From: Leptospiraceae bacterium UBA2033 | Lineage (GTDB): Bacteria; Spirochaetota; Leptospiria; Leptospirales; Leptospiraceae | Direction: 5' to 3' | DNA length: 19,359 nucleotides | Assembly (NCBI GenBank): GCA_002333425.1 | Contig: DDBL01000014.1 | Span: 3,148-22,506 of the forward strand | In this document: positions 12,164 through 19,359 of the stretch, one piece after another | How positions within the stretch are numbered: position 1 is the first letter of the stretch | Layout of the letters: every line of letters begins with the position of its first letter | Program-made: the position numbers and the translations under genes | Notes under the pieces: generated by a model | Databases searched by the model: none | Told to the model about the DNA's origin: nothing | Seen by the model: the letters and a program-made list of their open reading frames with translations, nothing else

Positions 12164-13808
12164 TATTATAATTCTGTTATCACTTGTACCACTACTCGCT
12201 GATCCGCCGAAAGTTTATCTGAATAAAAATACAGTTTTAAAAGGCGAGCCGCTAGAACTTAGAATTGAAATTGCTGGCTCTGATTCAAATGTTTCTATAT
12301 CCAAGAATGTGTTTTCGGAAAATGGGGTTACTGCTGAGTATCTTGGCGTTGAGAGCAATACGACGATTGTCAATATGAAAGTAACTCAAAAGAAGATTAT
12401 AAAATTTAGAATTGTAAGCTCGAAGTCAGGCAATTTAATTACACCGAAAATTATTTTTTCTGTCGACCAACAAGCATATACCGCAGATGCGATAGCGTTT
12501 ACAGTTAAACCAGAAAAATTTGTTCCAAGACAACGACAAGTCGATCCATTGTTCGATCAATTTTTTTCTGGAAATTTTCCAGGGTTTCGAGAAAGGTCTT
12601 ATGTGAATCCAAATGAGGATGATATTAAGATTGGTTTTTATACAAGTCGTTCAAAGCTTTATGTAGGAGAGACGATTATTGCAAGTTTTAGTTTGTATTA
12701 TCGCAATTTAGAACAGCCCAATTTTGAACGTCACGAACAAGAACCATTAGAGTTTCCTTTTTTTACTTCGGAATTATTGCCTAATGTAAATGTTTCTTTT
12801 CCACCTAAGGCCAGTCTTAATGGACAAGAATACAATATCGCTCCTTATAATCGAGAGGTATATGCTCTTACTCCACTCAAGAAAGGTAAATACCAATTAG
12901 GCGTAGCTAAGTTTAGTGTAGAAGGAAATCCACTTTCTTACTTTTCGCCCGTAGTAAAAGAATCTCTGAAAAAAACAGTTGAGGTGTTAGATTTACCTTC
13001 TCCTAAACCAAACGATTTTTCTGGCGAAGTAGGGAATTATAAGGTAAAACTTTCGATTGATACTAAAAATGTAACCGTGGGAAATCCTGTATTTTTTTCG
13101 GTTCAAATTTCTGGAGAAGGGACGGGAGTTTTGTTTAAAGATCCACTGAGAGAATTTTGTAAGGATAATAGCTGTAAGGCGGAGATTACTTATATAGATG
13201 AGTCTAAAACAAAAAAGTTTGCCAAATTAAAAAATGGTGAATATGGATTTGAGTCAGAAAATATTTTTAAATACAGTTTGTATCCAAAGGAACAAGGAAA
13301 AATTTCCTTGGGAGATATCGCAGTTGTATTTTTTAATCCAGATACAGCCAAATACGAAACAAGTGCTGTTTCGTTTCCTGAAATTGAGGTTTCACAAGCA
13401 CCTTTGTTTTCTCCCAAAACAATTCCAACTTTTTCGAGTATAAATTATAAACTTTGGATTATTTATTTGGTAGTTTCAGGCTTTGTTGGTTTTGTGTTCT
13501 ACTTGCTTCGTGCAGAAATTCTAAATTATGCAAAAACAATAATTGCAAAAATTCCTATTCAAACAAGTGGAATTCACCCTGACATAACGAAGTTAGACAA
13601 AACAATCGGAAATAAAAAAGGTGCTTTACTAAAAGTGTTTTTGCAGGGAAAAGGTCTAAATAGGACAAAAGTAGAAGAACTTGTCCGGTTAAAATCAAAT
13701 TCTGGTAATCTGAAATTTTCCGAAATTTATCAAAGGTCAGATTCTCACCAGAAAGAAATCATTTTAAATTTAATAAAAGAGATAATAAAGGAGAATAAAT
13801 TAATATGA
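12147..13808 (+). CDS. batD: BatD-like oxygen-tolerance protein
   Basis: A 553-residue protein with signal peptide MKFFGSIIILLSLVPLLA, then beta-rich domains typical of the BatD family: PPKVYLNKNTVLKGEPLELR at the N-terminus, FYTSRSKLYVGETIIASFSL and YNREVYALTPLKKGKYQLG in the middle. One transmembrane helix near 435-455 (LWIIYLVVSGFVGFVFYLL) leads to a cytoplasmic tail ending in a helical domain. The topology is therefore a large periplasmic part with a C-terminal anchor. GGAGA precedes the ATG, which is embedded in the end of batC. The stop overlaps htpG as ATGA. BatA and BatB, the membrane-anchored VWA proteins normally partnered with BatC/D, are not in the window. Confidence 0.85.
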   Translation: MKFFGSIIILLSLVPLLADPPKVYLNKNTVLKGEPLELRIEIAGSDSNVSISKNVFSENGVTAEYLGVESNTTIVNMKVTQKKIIKFRIVSSKSGNLITPKIIFSVDQQAYTADAIAFTVKPEKFVPRQRQVDPLFDQFFSGNFPGFRERSYVNPNEDDIKIGFYTSRSKLYVGETIIASFSLYYRNLEQPNFERHEQEPLEFPFFTSELLPNVNVSFPPKASLNGQEYNIAPYNREVYALTPLKKGKYQLGVAKFSVEGNPLSYFSPVVKESLKKTVEVLDLPSPKPNDFSGEVGNYKVKLSIDTKNVTVGNPVFFSVQISGEGTGVLFKDPLREFCKDNSCKAEITYIDESKTKKFAKLKNGEYGFESENIFKYSLYPKEQGKISLGDIAVVFFNPDTAKYETSAVSFPEIEVSQAPLFSPKTIPTFSSINYKLWIIYLVVSGFVGFVFYLLRAEILNYAKTIIAKIPIQTSGIHPDITKLDKTIGNKKGALLKVFLQGKGLNRTKVEELVRLKSNSGNLKFSEIYQRSDSHQKEIILNLIKEIIKENKLI

Positions 13809-15625
13809 GTGAGTCAGGTAAAATATCAGTTCAAACGGAGAATATTTTTCCCATCATCAAAAAGTGGCTTTATTCTGAGAAAGATATTTTCCTCAGAGAG
13901 CTAGTTTCCAATGCGACAGACGCAATATCCAAACTAAAAAAAATTGCGTTAACAGAAGAGTTTGAAGGTGGCACCGATTATAAAATTGCCGTAACCTTTG
14001 ACAAAGAAGCCCGCACACTTTCCATTGAAGACAACGGAATTGGAATGAGTGGAGAGGAAATCAAAAGATACATCAATCAAATTGCATTCAGTGGTGCAGA
14101 AGAATTTGCTAAAAAATACGATTCTGCGGATAACAAAGCAGGTATCATCGGACACTTCGGACTTGGATTTTATTCCTCGTTTATGGTGTCTACTAAAGTT
14201 GTAATCGAATCCAAGTCTTACAAAAAAGGCGAACAAGCGGTTAAATGGGAGAGTGAATCAGGAACAGACTTCCAACTTTCTACCATCGACAGAGCAGAGC
14301 GGGGAACAAAGATTACCCTCCACTTGGATGCGGACTCCGGTGAATACTTGGACAAATGGAAACTCAAAGAATTAATCAAAAAATACTGTGACTTCCTACA
14401 AGTTCCAATTACAGTTGAAACAGAAGATGCCAATAAAAGAAAAGCTCTTTGGTCAGAATCTCCTTCATCCTTAAAAAAGGAAGACTATGTAGAATTCTAC
14501 AACTACCTATTTCCATTTTCGGGTGAGCCGCATTTCTGGGTGCATTTAAACGTGGACTATCCATTTCGTTTACAAGGGATTTTGTATTTCCCTAAACTCA
14601 AACACGAACTAGATGTTTCTAAAAATGGAATCAAACTTTATTGTAACCACGTATTTGTAAGTGATGAGGCTAATGAGCTTGTTCCACAATTCTTAACTGT
14701 GTTAAAAGGAACGATTGATATTCCTGATCTACCGCTTAATGTATCTAGATCTTACTTACAAACAGATCCTTTGGTGAAAAAAATCTCTGCTCATATCATC
14801 AAAAAGATTGCAGACCGACTAACTGAGGATTTCCGCAAAGACAGAGCAAATTTTGAGTCTAACTGGGATGAAATCGCTCTTTTTGTGAAGTATGGAATTA
14901 TCAGCGATGAAAAATTCTACGACGCTGCAAAATCCTGTGTGCTATTTAAGTCGTCTAACGGCAATTATACTACACTCGAAGAATACCTAGAGCGTAACAA
15001 AGAAAAAAATGAGAAAAAGGTGTATTATGCGCCGGAAGTAGAAGCATCTTCTTCTATCATGGAACTTTTTAAATCCAGTGGACTCGAAGCAGTTCTTGTG
15101 GATACTCGTATTGATTCTCACTTCATACAATACATGGAAGGGAAAAATCCAGAAGTTCGTTTCCAACGTGTGGATGCAGAAATCACTGACCAGTTAATTG
15201 ATAAATCTACCACAAGTGAAATTGTAGACGAAAACAACAAAACAGAATCTGACAGACTCCAAGAATTTTTCAAAAACGCAATTGGAAGAGAAGGGCTTGA
15301 AATCAAAGTTGAGTCTTTGAAATCGGGTGACGTTCCTGCTGTTGTGATTTTGCCTGAGCATATGCGTAGAATTTCCGAAATGAATCTAGGAATGAATCAT
15401 GACAAAGGTGCGCTTCTCAAGATGCATACACTCCTGATTAACTCAAGCTCCAAACTAGTGAAAAATGCATTTCGTTTAAGTGAAGGGGTTAATACTGATA
15501 AGGCGAAACTAATTGCACAACATGTTTACGACTTGGCGTTAATTTCTTCTAAAGTAATGAACGAAGCGGATATGGGAAATTTCCTCAAACGCTCCAGTCA
15601 GATTTTGGAAGATTTGACAAACTAA
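13805..15625 (+). CDS. htpG: Chaperone protein HtpG (bacterial Hsp90)
   Basis: An ATP-dependent cytoplasmic chaperone. At 606 residues it is close to E. coli HtpG (624). The GHKL ATP-binding motifs are intact: LRELVSNATDAISKL with N36, DNGIGM (76-81), and GHFGLGFYSSFMV starting at G116. The middle domain shows YLFPFSGEPHFWVHLNVDYP and the catalytic-loop region LPLNVSRSYLQ. The C-terminal dimerisation domain is present, without the eukaryotic MEEVD tail, as expected in bacteria. The start overlaps the batD stop (ATGA), with AAGGAG at 13788-13793, so it is the last gene of a batC-batD-htpG operon. No heat-shock-type promoter is seen directly before it. A twin-hairpin repeat follows the stop. 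Confidence 0.97.
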   Translation: MSESGKISVQTENIFPIIKKWLYSEKDIFLRELVSNATDAISKLKKIALTEEFEGGTDYKIAVTFDKEARTLSIEDNGIGMSGEEIKRYINQIAFSGAEEFAKKYDSADNKAGIIGHFGLGFYSSFMVSTKVVIESKSYKKGEQAVKWESESGTDFQLSTIDRAERGTKITLHLDADSGEYLDKWKLKELIKKYCDFLQVPITVETEDANKRKALWSESPSSLKKEDYVEFYNYLFPFSGEPHFWVHLNVDYPFRLQGILYFPKLKHELDVSKNGIKLYCNHVFVSDEANELVPQFLTVLKGTIDIPDLPLNVSRSYLQTDPLVKKISAHIIKKIADRLTEDFRKDRANFESNWDEIALFVKYGIISDEKFYDAAKSCVLFKSSNGNYTTLEEYLERNKEKNEKKVYYAPEVEASSSIMELFKSSGLEAVLVDTRIDSHFIQYMEGKNPEVRFQRVDAEITDQLIDKSTTSEIVDENNKTESDRLQEFFKNAIGREGLEIKVESLKSGDVPAVVILPEHMRRISEMNLGMNHDKGALLKMHTLLINSSSKLVKNAFRLSEGVNTDKAKLIAQHVYDLALISSKVMNEADMGNFLKRSSQILEDLTN

Positions 15626-15649
15626 ACTGATTTTGATGTAGTCAACAAA

Positions 15650-15743
15650 TTGTCATTCCCGAATTTTTTTATCGGGAATCTGTAGTTCTAAATGGAATCC
15701 TATATTACTTGAGATCCCCGATAGGGGATTTCGGGGATGACAA
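15650..15743. repeat. Twin-hairpin palindromic repeat, copy 3 (possible htpG terminator)
   Basis: Hairpin 1: ATTCCCGA (15655-15662) with TCGGGAAT (15672-15679). Hairpin 2: ATCCCCGA (15714-15721) with TCGGGGAT (15731-15738). Both have 8-bp perfect stems and 9-base loops, and are 34 bases apart. The ends TTGTCAT and ATGACAA are perfect inverted repeats. The spacer shares TAGTTCT-AATGGAATCCTAT with copy 2. It lies 24 bases after the htpG stop. Confidence 0.88.
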
Positions 15744-15898
15744 TTAGCATAATTTTCTTAGACCAAGTTCACGTTAATTTAGAAGCTTATTATATTATCA
15801 TTTCCGTACGTAGTTGCGGCTAATGGCAAATTTATTTTCCTTCCCTTTGTTTTTGGCTTGCCAAGAAATTAATCCTTCGCAATACAATTAACAAAAAA

Positions 15899-18802
15899 AT
15901 GAAACCAACCTCTCGCCCATTCAAAATTAAAAATCCAAAATTCATAATTCTTTTAGTCTTACTTTTCTCAACCCAGTTATTTCACTGTCCTGCGGTTAAG
16001 TATAATAATCCGACAGACGGTGGAAATGGTCTTGGCATGCAATTGATGGATACACTTACGACTACTTTAACGGGAGTGAATGTTCCTGAACTAAAAGTTG
16101 TGCTTACTGGAAATCCGTCAGCGATAACAGAAGGACAAACAGCCACAGTGCAAATGAAATTATCCAGAGCAATTACATCAAACTTAGTTGTGACATTAAC
16201 TTTAGACAATCCAATTTTAACGATTGAAGGAACTGCTACAAAAGAGTTCACCTTTACACCTGATAATGCGACAGTAGAACAAAGTTTTATATTAGCCGCA
16301 CTTTCTGATGAAAATTCTATTTCGGAAACTGTGAATTTGAAAGTAACAGCAGTAGGTCTAAAAGAAGAGTCGTATAGTATTTCGACGATAGACAATACGG
16401 TCGAGATAATACAAACAGTCATATTTACAGGATTACCTTCTACAATAACGGAGGGGCAAACGGCAAACGTCCAAGTAAAATTGGTAAAGGCAATTACATC
16501 TCCTATCACAGTTGTTTTGACGTTAGATAATTCAGCCGTTAGTATCGACGGATTTGCGTTTAAGATTTTGACATTTGGACATGGGAACGAAACTACAGAT
16601 CAGACGATAACGTTATCCGCAGTGTCAGATGCAAACTCTATTTCAGAGACAGTAAATTTGAAAGTGAGTGCAACGGGGCTAACGGATAATACATTTAGCA
16701 TTTCGACTATTGACAATACAGTGGAAGTGGTACAGGCAGTAGTGTTCACAGGCTTACCGTCCGTAATCACAGAGGGTCAGTTTGTGAATGTGCGAGTGAA
16801 ACTAACAAAACCAATTACAACTTCTCTAAATGTGAATTTGACTTTGGAAAATCCTGCTATAACGATAGATTCAGGCTCAAGTAAGGAACTAACGTTTACA
16901 CCAGAAAATGCAACCCTAGACCAGACAGTTACTTTGACTGCTGTGTCTGATAAGAACATGAGCGCAGAGACAGTTACCTTAAAAGCAAGTGCGAGTGGAT
17001 TACAAGACCAAACCTTAACAATAACAACAGTCGACACGACACCACCACCGCCAGTGATTACGATTTCGAATGTTCCTGCCTCAGTTACAGAGGGAACAAC
17101 TGTTTCAGGTATTGGAGTGAAACTTTCCGGAACGGTTACTTCCAGTTATGTGCTTGTGATTAGCAATAGCAACTCTGCGTCCATTGTGGCAAATCCATCT
17201 GCTTTAATCTTTACAACATCCAATTATACAATAGACCAAAATGTGTCTTTGACAGCATTACAAGATGCGAATTTAGCAAATGAATCTGTCACTTTTACTA
17301 TATCTGGCGATGGAGTAGAGCCGGTTTCGTTTACAGTCAGTAGCATAGAAGATGATACACAGAATATTTCTATTGCAGGAGTTACCACGCTTAACGAAGG
17401 GCAGAGTGGAACAATTAGTATTAGCCTCACCAATCAACCTACATCGAATGTTGTGGTAAGTTTGAGTTCCTCTAATACGAATGCCTTGACACTTGGTGCA
17501 AGTAGCCTGACGTTTACATCGGCTAATTACAATACTCCGCAAGTAGTGACTGTAAATGCTTTAGAGGATTCAAATAGACTTTCTGATACAGTGACGATAA
17601 CCGCTACATCCACTGGTATTTTAAATAAGACTTGGAATATACAAACTGTCGAATATCCAAGTGTAACCGTAACGGGGCTAACGGGAAGTTTGACTTTGGT
17701 GAACAATGGAACTGATGAAATAACGGTTACAGGCAATGGAACGTTTAAGTTTAATGCTCCTAATACTGTTTACAATGTTATTGGAAAAAATTATCTCACT
17801 GGCGTAAACTGTCCTATTTCAAATGGAGTTGGAAATAATTCTACACTTGAATCCAATGTAAATATAAATTGTGTAGGAACTTATACAACTGGAGAACATG
17901 CGTTAGGCTTAATAAAAACAGGACAAACAAGAAATTATTTTGGAAATGATGATGGCTATGAGCAAAAGACTTTATCAAAAACTTACAAAGACAATGGAAA
18001 TGGAACTGTTACTGATTATGTAACAGGACTTATTTGGCAGAAGTGCAGTATGGGAACGAATAACGATGCAACGTGCTCGGGCGCTCCCACAATTGTGAAT
18101 GCTGGATTAGCGGTTAATTATTGTAATACGCTTAGTCTTGCTTCTAAGACATGGAGATTACCAACGATAAAAGAACTTTCAACTCTAATAGATTTGGGAA
18201 AATACAATCCAAGTATAGACTCAACAGTCTTTCCTAACACAGGTTTATATCTACATTGGAGTTCAAATATCGGAGGAGCGGCTGGTTGGACTTTGAGTTT
18301 TATTGATGGATATGGAATTCTATTTGGTAACTCTACAGCACTTTATGTTCGTTGTGTTAGCGGTGGGACAACAGCTCCTATTCCTATCTATACAGATCTA
18401 GGAAATAGTACAATTAAGGATAACCGCACAGGTTTGATTTGGCAAAAATGTACTATGGGGCAAACAACACCTAATTGCACAGGAGGCTTTGGTTATATGA
18501 CTTGGTTAAGTGCAAATGAATATTGTAAAAATTTGAATCTTGCACCTCCTCGAACTTGGCGTTTGCCTAATCGAAATGAATTACAAAGTCTTATAGATTA
18601 TTCAAAATCCACAATACCAACTATTGACACTACATTTTTTCCTAATACGCAAGACAAGTATTGGAGTTCATCGACCTACGCAAATAATACTGGATTAGCA
18701 TGGATCGTTAATTTTGCTTTTGTAGATATGGCTCCTATTGACAAATCAGCATCTTCCTCTCCAAATAATATGTATAAAATTCGTTGTGTATCGGGACCAT
18801 GA
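15899..18802 (+). CDS. Large repeat lipoprotein with two C-terminal DUF1566 (Lcl) domains
   Basis: A 967-residue exported protein. The signal ends in LFHC with lipid-bearing C30, followed by a flexible linker. Residues ~67-587 contain five tandem beta-sandwich-like units of ~100-107 residues, each opening with the pattern xITEGQxxxVxVKL and closing with SDxNSxSETVxLKxxxxGL. Units 1 and 2 are exactly 107 residues each. A spacer (588-695) with two cysteines leads to two DUF1566/Lcl domains (~696-825 and ~833-967), each with TGLIWQKC, TWRLPxxxEL, IDxTxFPNT, WSS and RCVSG. In Legionella, Lcl-type C-termini bind glycans, so surface adhesion is a plausible role. No strong Shine-Dalgarno is seen (AACAAAAAAATG). 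TTGCCA and TACAAT, 19 bases apart, form a weak promoter upstream. Confidence 0.85.
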   Translation: MKPTSRPFKIKNPKFIILLVLLFSTQLFHCPAVKYNNPTDGGNGLGMQLMDTLTTTLTGVNVPELKVVLTGNPSAITEGQTATVQMKLSRAITSNLVVTLTLDNPILTIEGTATKEFTFTPDNATVEQSFILAALSDENSISETVNLKVTAVGLKEESYSISTIDNTVEIIQTVIFTGLPSTITEGQTANVQVKLVKAITSPITVVLTLDNSAVSIDGFAFKILTFGHGNETTDQTITLSAVSDANSISETVNLKVSATGLTDNTFSISTIDNTVEVVQAVVFTGLPSVITEGQFVNVRVKLTKPITTSLNVNLTLENPAITIDSGSSKELTFTPENATLDQTVTLTAVSDKNMSAETVTLKASASGLQDQTLTITTVDTTPPPPVITISNVPASVTEGTTVSGIGVKLSGTVTSSYVLVISNSNSASIVANPSALIFTTSNYTIDQNVSLTALQDANLANESVTFTISGDGVEPVSFTVSSIEDDTQNISIAGVTTLNEGQSGTISISLTNQPTSNVVVSLSSSNTNALTLGASSLTFTSANYNTPQVVTVNALEDSNRLSDTVTITATSTGILNKTWNIQTVEYPSVTVTGLTGSLTLVNNGTDEITVTGNGTFKFNAPNTVYNVIGKNYLTGVNCPISNGVGNNSTLESNVNINCVGTYTTGEHALGLIKTGQTRNYFGNDDGYEQKTLSKTYKDNGNGTVTDYVTGLIWQKCSMGTNNDATCSGAPTIVNAGLAVNYCNTLSLASKTWRLPTIKELSTLIDLGKYNPSIDSTVFPNTGLYLHWSSNIGGAAGWTLSFIDGYGILFGNSTALYVRCVSGGTTAPIPIYTDLGNSTIKDNRTGLIWQKCTMGQTTPNCTGGFGYMTWLSANEYCKNLNLAPPRTWRLPNRNELQSLIDYSKSTIPTIDTTFFPNTQDKYWSSSTYANNTGLAWIVNFAFVDMAPIDKSASSSPNNMYKIRCVSGP
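16097..17659 (+). repeat. Five in-frame tandem coding repeats (about 300-321 bp each)
   Basis: Unit starts are at about 16097, 16418, 16739, 17054 and 17363. The first two are exactly 321 bp. Units 1-3 are clearly related in protein (TEGQ, SDENSISETVNLKV, SISTIDNTVE), while units 4 and 5 are diverged (TEGTTVSG, NEGQSGTIS). DNA identity is visibly lower than protein similarity, so this is an old duplication rather than a recent copy-number expansion. Confidence 0.85.
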
Positions 18803-18846
18803 TTCTTTTAGAATGCAGAGTGGAAGAGGGAGAATTTTGGATTATG

Positions 18847-18905
18847 AGTTTTGAATTTTGAATGAGGTGTTCATTACGAATTGTTGCGCAGATTAAAAAA
18901 GAATT
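18847..18905. repeat. 59-bp direct repeat, copy R1
   Basis: Begins AGTTTTGAATTTTG and ends AAAAAAGAATT. It matches R2 (19264-19322) at 57 of 59 bases in the same orientation. It contains the short inverted repeat AATGA/TCATT and the palindrome TGCGCA. Its right end abuts the stop codon (18904-18906) of the minus-strand 54-residue gene. Confidence 0.9.
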
Positions 18906-19068
18906 ACTTCCTCCTAGTTAAAAAATCATAGGTGAACATTATGAATGTTGTGATGGCAACAATAACCATGATAGCATCCGAATAAGCCTTATCATATGTG
19001 GATAATAATACAACAGAGCATCCAATAATTAATCCTCCAAGTAAAACTAATAAAGGGTCTAAATTCAT
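18904..19068 (-). CDS. Small two-helix membrane protein, 54 residues
   Basis: I do not recognise the family. Translation on the minus strand gives a protein with two hydrophobic helices: PLLVLLGGLIIGCSVVLLS (5-23) and AIMVIVAITTFIMFTYDFL (32-50), separated by a short polar loop TYDKAYSD and ending TRRK. The basic C-terminus suggests a hairpin with both ends in the cytoplasm. The ATG overlaps the upstream 38-residue gene's stop (ATGA), and it has no ribosome binding site of its own, so translational coupling is likely. Two clean membrane helices and an ATGA junction argue for a real gene despite its size. Its role is unknown; holin-like or transporter-accessory roles are conceivable but unsupported. 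Confidence 0.6.
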   Translation of the reverse strand: MNLDPLLVLLGGLIIGCSVVLLSTYDKAYSDAIMVIVAITTFIMFTYDFLTRRK

Positions 19069-19181
19069 TTTTTTGATTCTTTATTGATTTGTTTACTGAT
19101 TATCCCACTAATTCCCATTGCTATAAAATAAATACCTATGGCAAAAGAAATTACAAATGCTATCATAAATGTTACGCTCAT
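19065..19181 (-). CDS. Small single-helix membrane protein, 38 residues
   Basis: I do not recognise the family. The protein has one hydrophobic helix (FMIAFVISFAIGIYFIAMG, residues 5-23), then ISGIISK and a polar, lysine-rich tail QINKESKK. TAGGAG lies 6 bases before the ATG on the minus strand, a good ribosome binding site. A promoter-like pair is upstream. It overlaps the next gene by ATGA, forming a two-gene micro-operon that lies between two copies of a 59-bp direct repeat. The strong translation start and coupling make it likelier than chance, but no homologue can be named. Confidence 0.55.
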   Translation of the reverse strand: MSVTFMIAFVISFAIGIYFIAMGISGIISKQINKESKK

Positions 19182-19198
19182 TTCATTCTCCTACTTTG

Positions 19199-19226
19199 AT
19201 TTTAATTTATAATATTAAAAAGTAAA
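19199..19226 (-). promoter_or_regulatory. Candidate promoter of the micro-operon
   Basis: On the minus strand, TTTACT (19221-19226, 4/6) is 16 bases from TAAAAT (19199-19204, 5/6), 17 bases before the start codon at 19181. The region is very A/T-rich, so chance matches are common. Confidence 0.35.
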
Positions 19227-19263
19227 CCTTTTTTCTAAAGTATCTAGTACTATGCCCAGTGCA

Positions 19264-19322
19264 AGTTTTGAATTTTGAATGAGGTGTTCATTACGATTTG
19301 TTGCGCAGATGAAAAAAGAATT
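19264..19322. repeat. 59-bp direct repeat, copy R2
   Basis: Second copy of the repeat at 18847-18905, differing at two positions (A to T after TTACGA, and T to G after GCAGAT). It is preceded by CAGTGCA. The bases GCAAGTTTTGA at its left edge recur at 11300-11310, in another intergenic region. Confidence 0.9.
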
Positions 19323-19359
19323 GAATTAAAACTGGAACCATTGAGAAACTAGAAATATG

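Noticed and set aside
15823..15891. 22-codon reading frame (MANLFSFPLFLACQEINPSQYN) just before the large lipoprotein
   Set aside because: It has a lipobox-like LFLAC and ends 7 bases before the next ATG, but it has no ribosome binding site and the best promoter-like boxes overlap or follow it; probably chance.
15982..17736. Several antisense reading frames opposite the large lipoprotein
   Set aside because: They follow from the T/S/V-rich repeat codons; their sequences repeat in register with the coding repeats and have no start signals.
18847..19322. Integron attC interpretation of the 59-bp repeats
   Set aside because: The repeats lack paired GTTRRRY and RYYYAAC core sites and have only short internal symmetry; no integrase gene is present in the window.
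19323..19359. Possible start of a further gene at the terminal ATG (19357-19359)
   Set aside because: No convincing ribosome binding site, and the sequence ends at the codon, so nothing can be supported.

Overview
The window looks like a chromosomal segment of a spirochaete, most likely a member of the Leptospiraceae. The evidence is indirect: AT-rich DNA, several exported proteins with loose spirochaete-type lipoboxes (LFSC, FSYC, LFHC), a batC-batD-htpG gene string, a FlgO-like lipoprotein, and a large surface-type lipoprotein ending in two DUF1566/Lcl domains. No rRNA, tRNA, CRISPR array or insertion sequence was found.

Layout. (1) 1-3477: sulfate assimilation and siroheme. The last 15 codons of cysD, then cysN, a siroheme synthase N-domain protein and a stand-alone SUMT. 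A VapBC-type toxin-antitoxin pair with its own promoter and operator sits between cysD and cysN. (2) 3492-4395, minus strand: a three-gene cluster of small envelope proteins (DUF883/YqjD-like, YqjE-like, and an unrecognised 86-residue protein). (3) 4483-7543: a tight plus-strand operon encoding an exported SH3-like protein, an M48 metalloprotease lipoprotein, an OmpP1/FadL-type outer-membrane protein and a pterin-4a-carbinolamine dehydratase. (4) 7594-9284: a DUF4279 protein, a minus-strand STAS-domain protein and EpmA, packed so tightly that the STAS gene overlaps both neighbours. (5) 9431-10552: a minus-strand DUF4143 ATPase with a 30-bp near-perfect palindrome just upstream of its start. 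(6) 10725-15625: a FlgO-like lipoprotein, then overlapping batC-batD-htpG. (7) 15899-18802: a 967-residue lipoprotein with five ~100-residue beta repeats and two Lcl domains. (8) 18847-19322: two 59-bp direct repeats (57/59 identical) around a two-gene minus-strand operon of tiny membrane proteins (38 and 54 residues).

The genes form functional blocks. Sulfate activation (CysDN) and siroheme synthesis (SUMT plus dehydrogenase/chelatase) together supply sulfite reduction. Regions 2 and 3 concern the envelope. Bat proteins and HtpG suggest stress or periplasmic quality control. Three copies of a twin-hairpin repeat (2600-2704, 9306-9395, 15650-15743) lie in intergenic gaps. Their stems vary between copies but stay fully paired, which suggests a maintained structure and possibly a terminator role.

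The observations most worth following are the repeat-flanked micro-membrane-protein operon, the twin-hairpin family, the interlocked STAS/epmA start region, the toxin-antitoxin insertion in the cys operon, the probable CUG start of the siroheme gene, and the palindrome before the DUF4143 ATPase.
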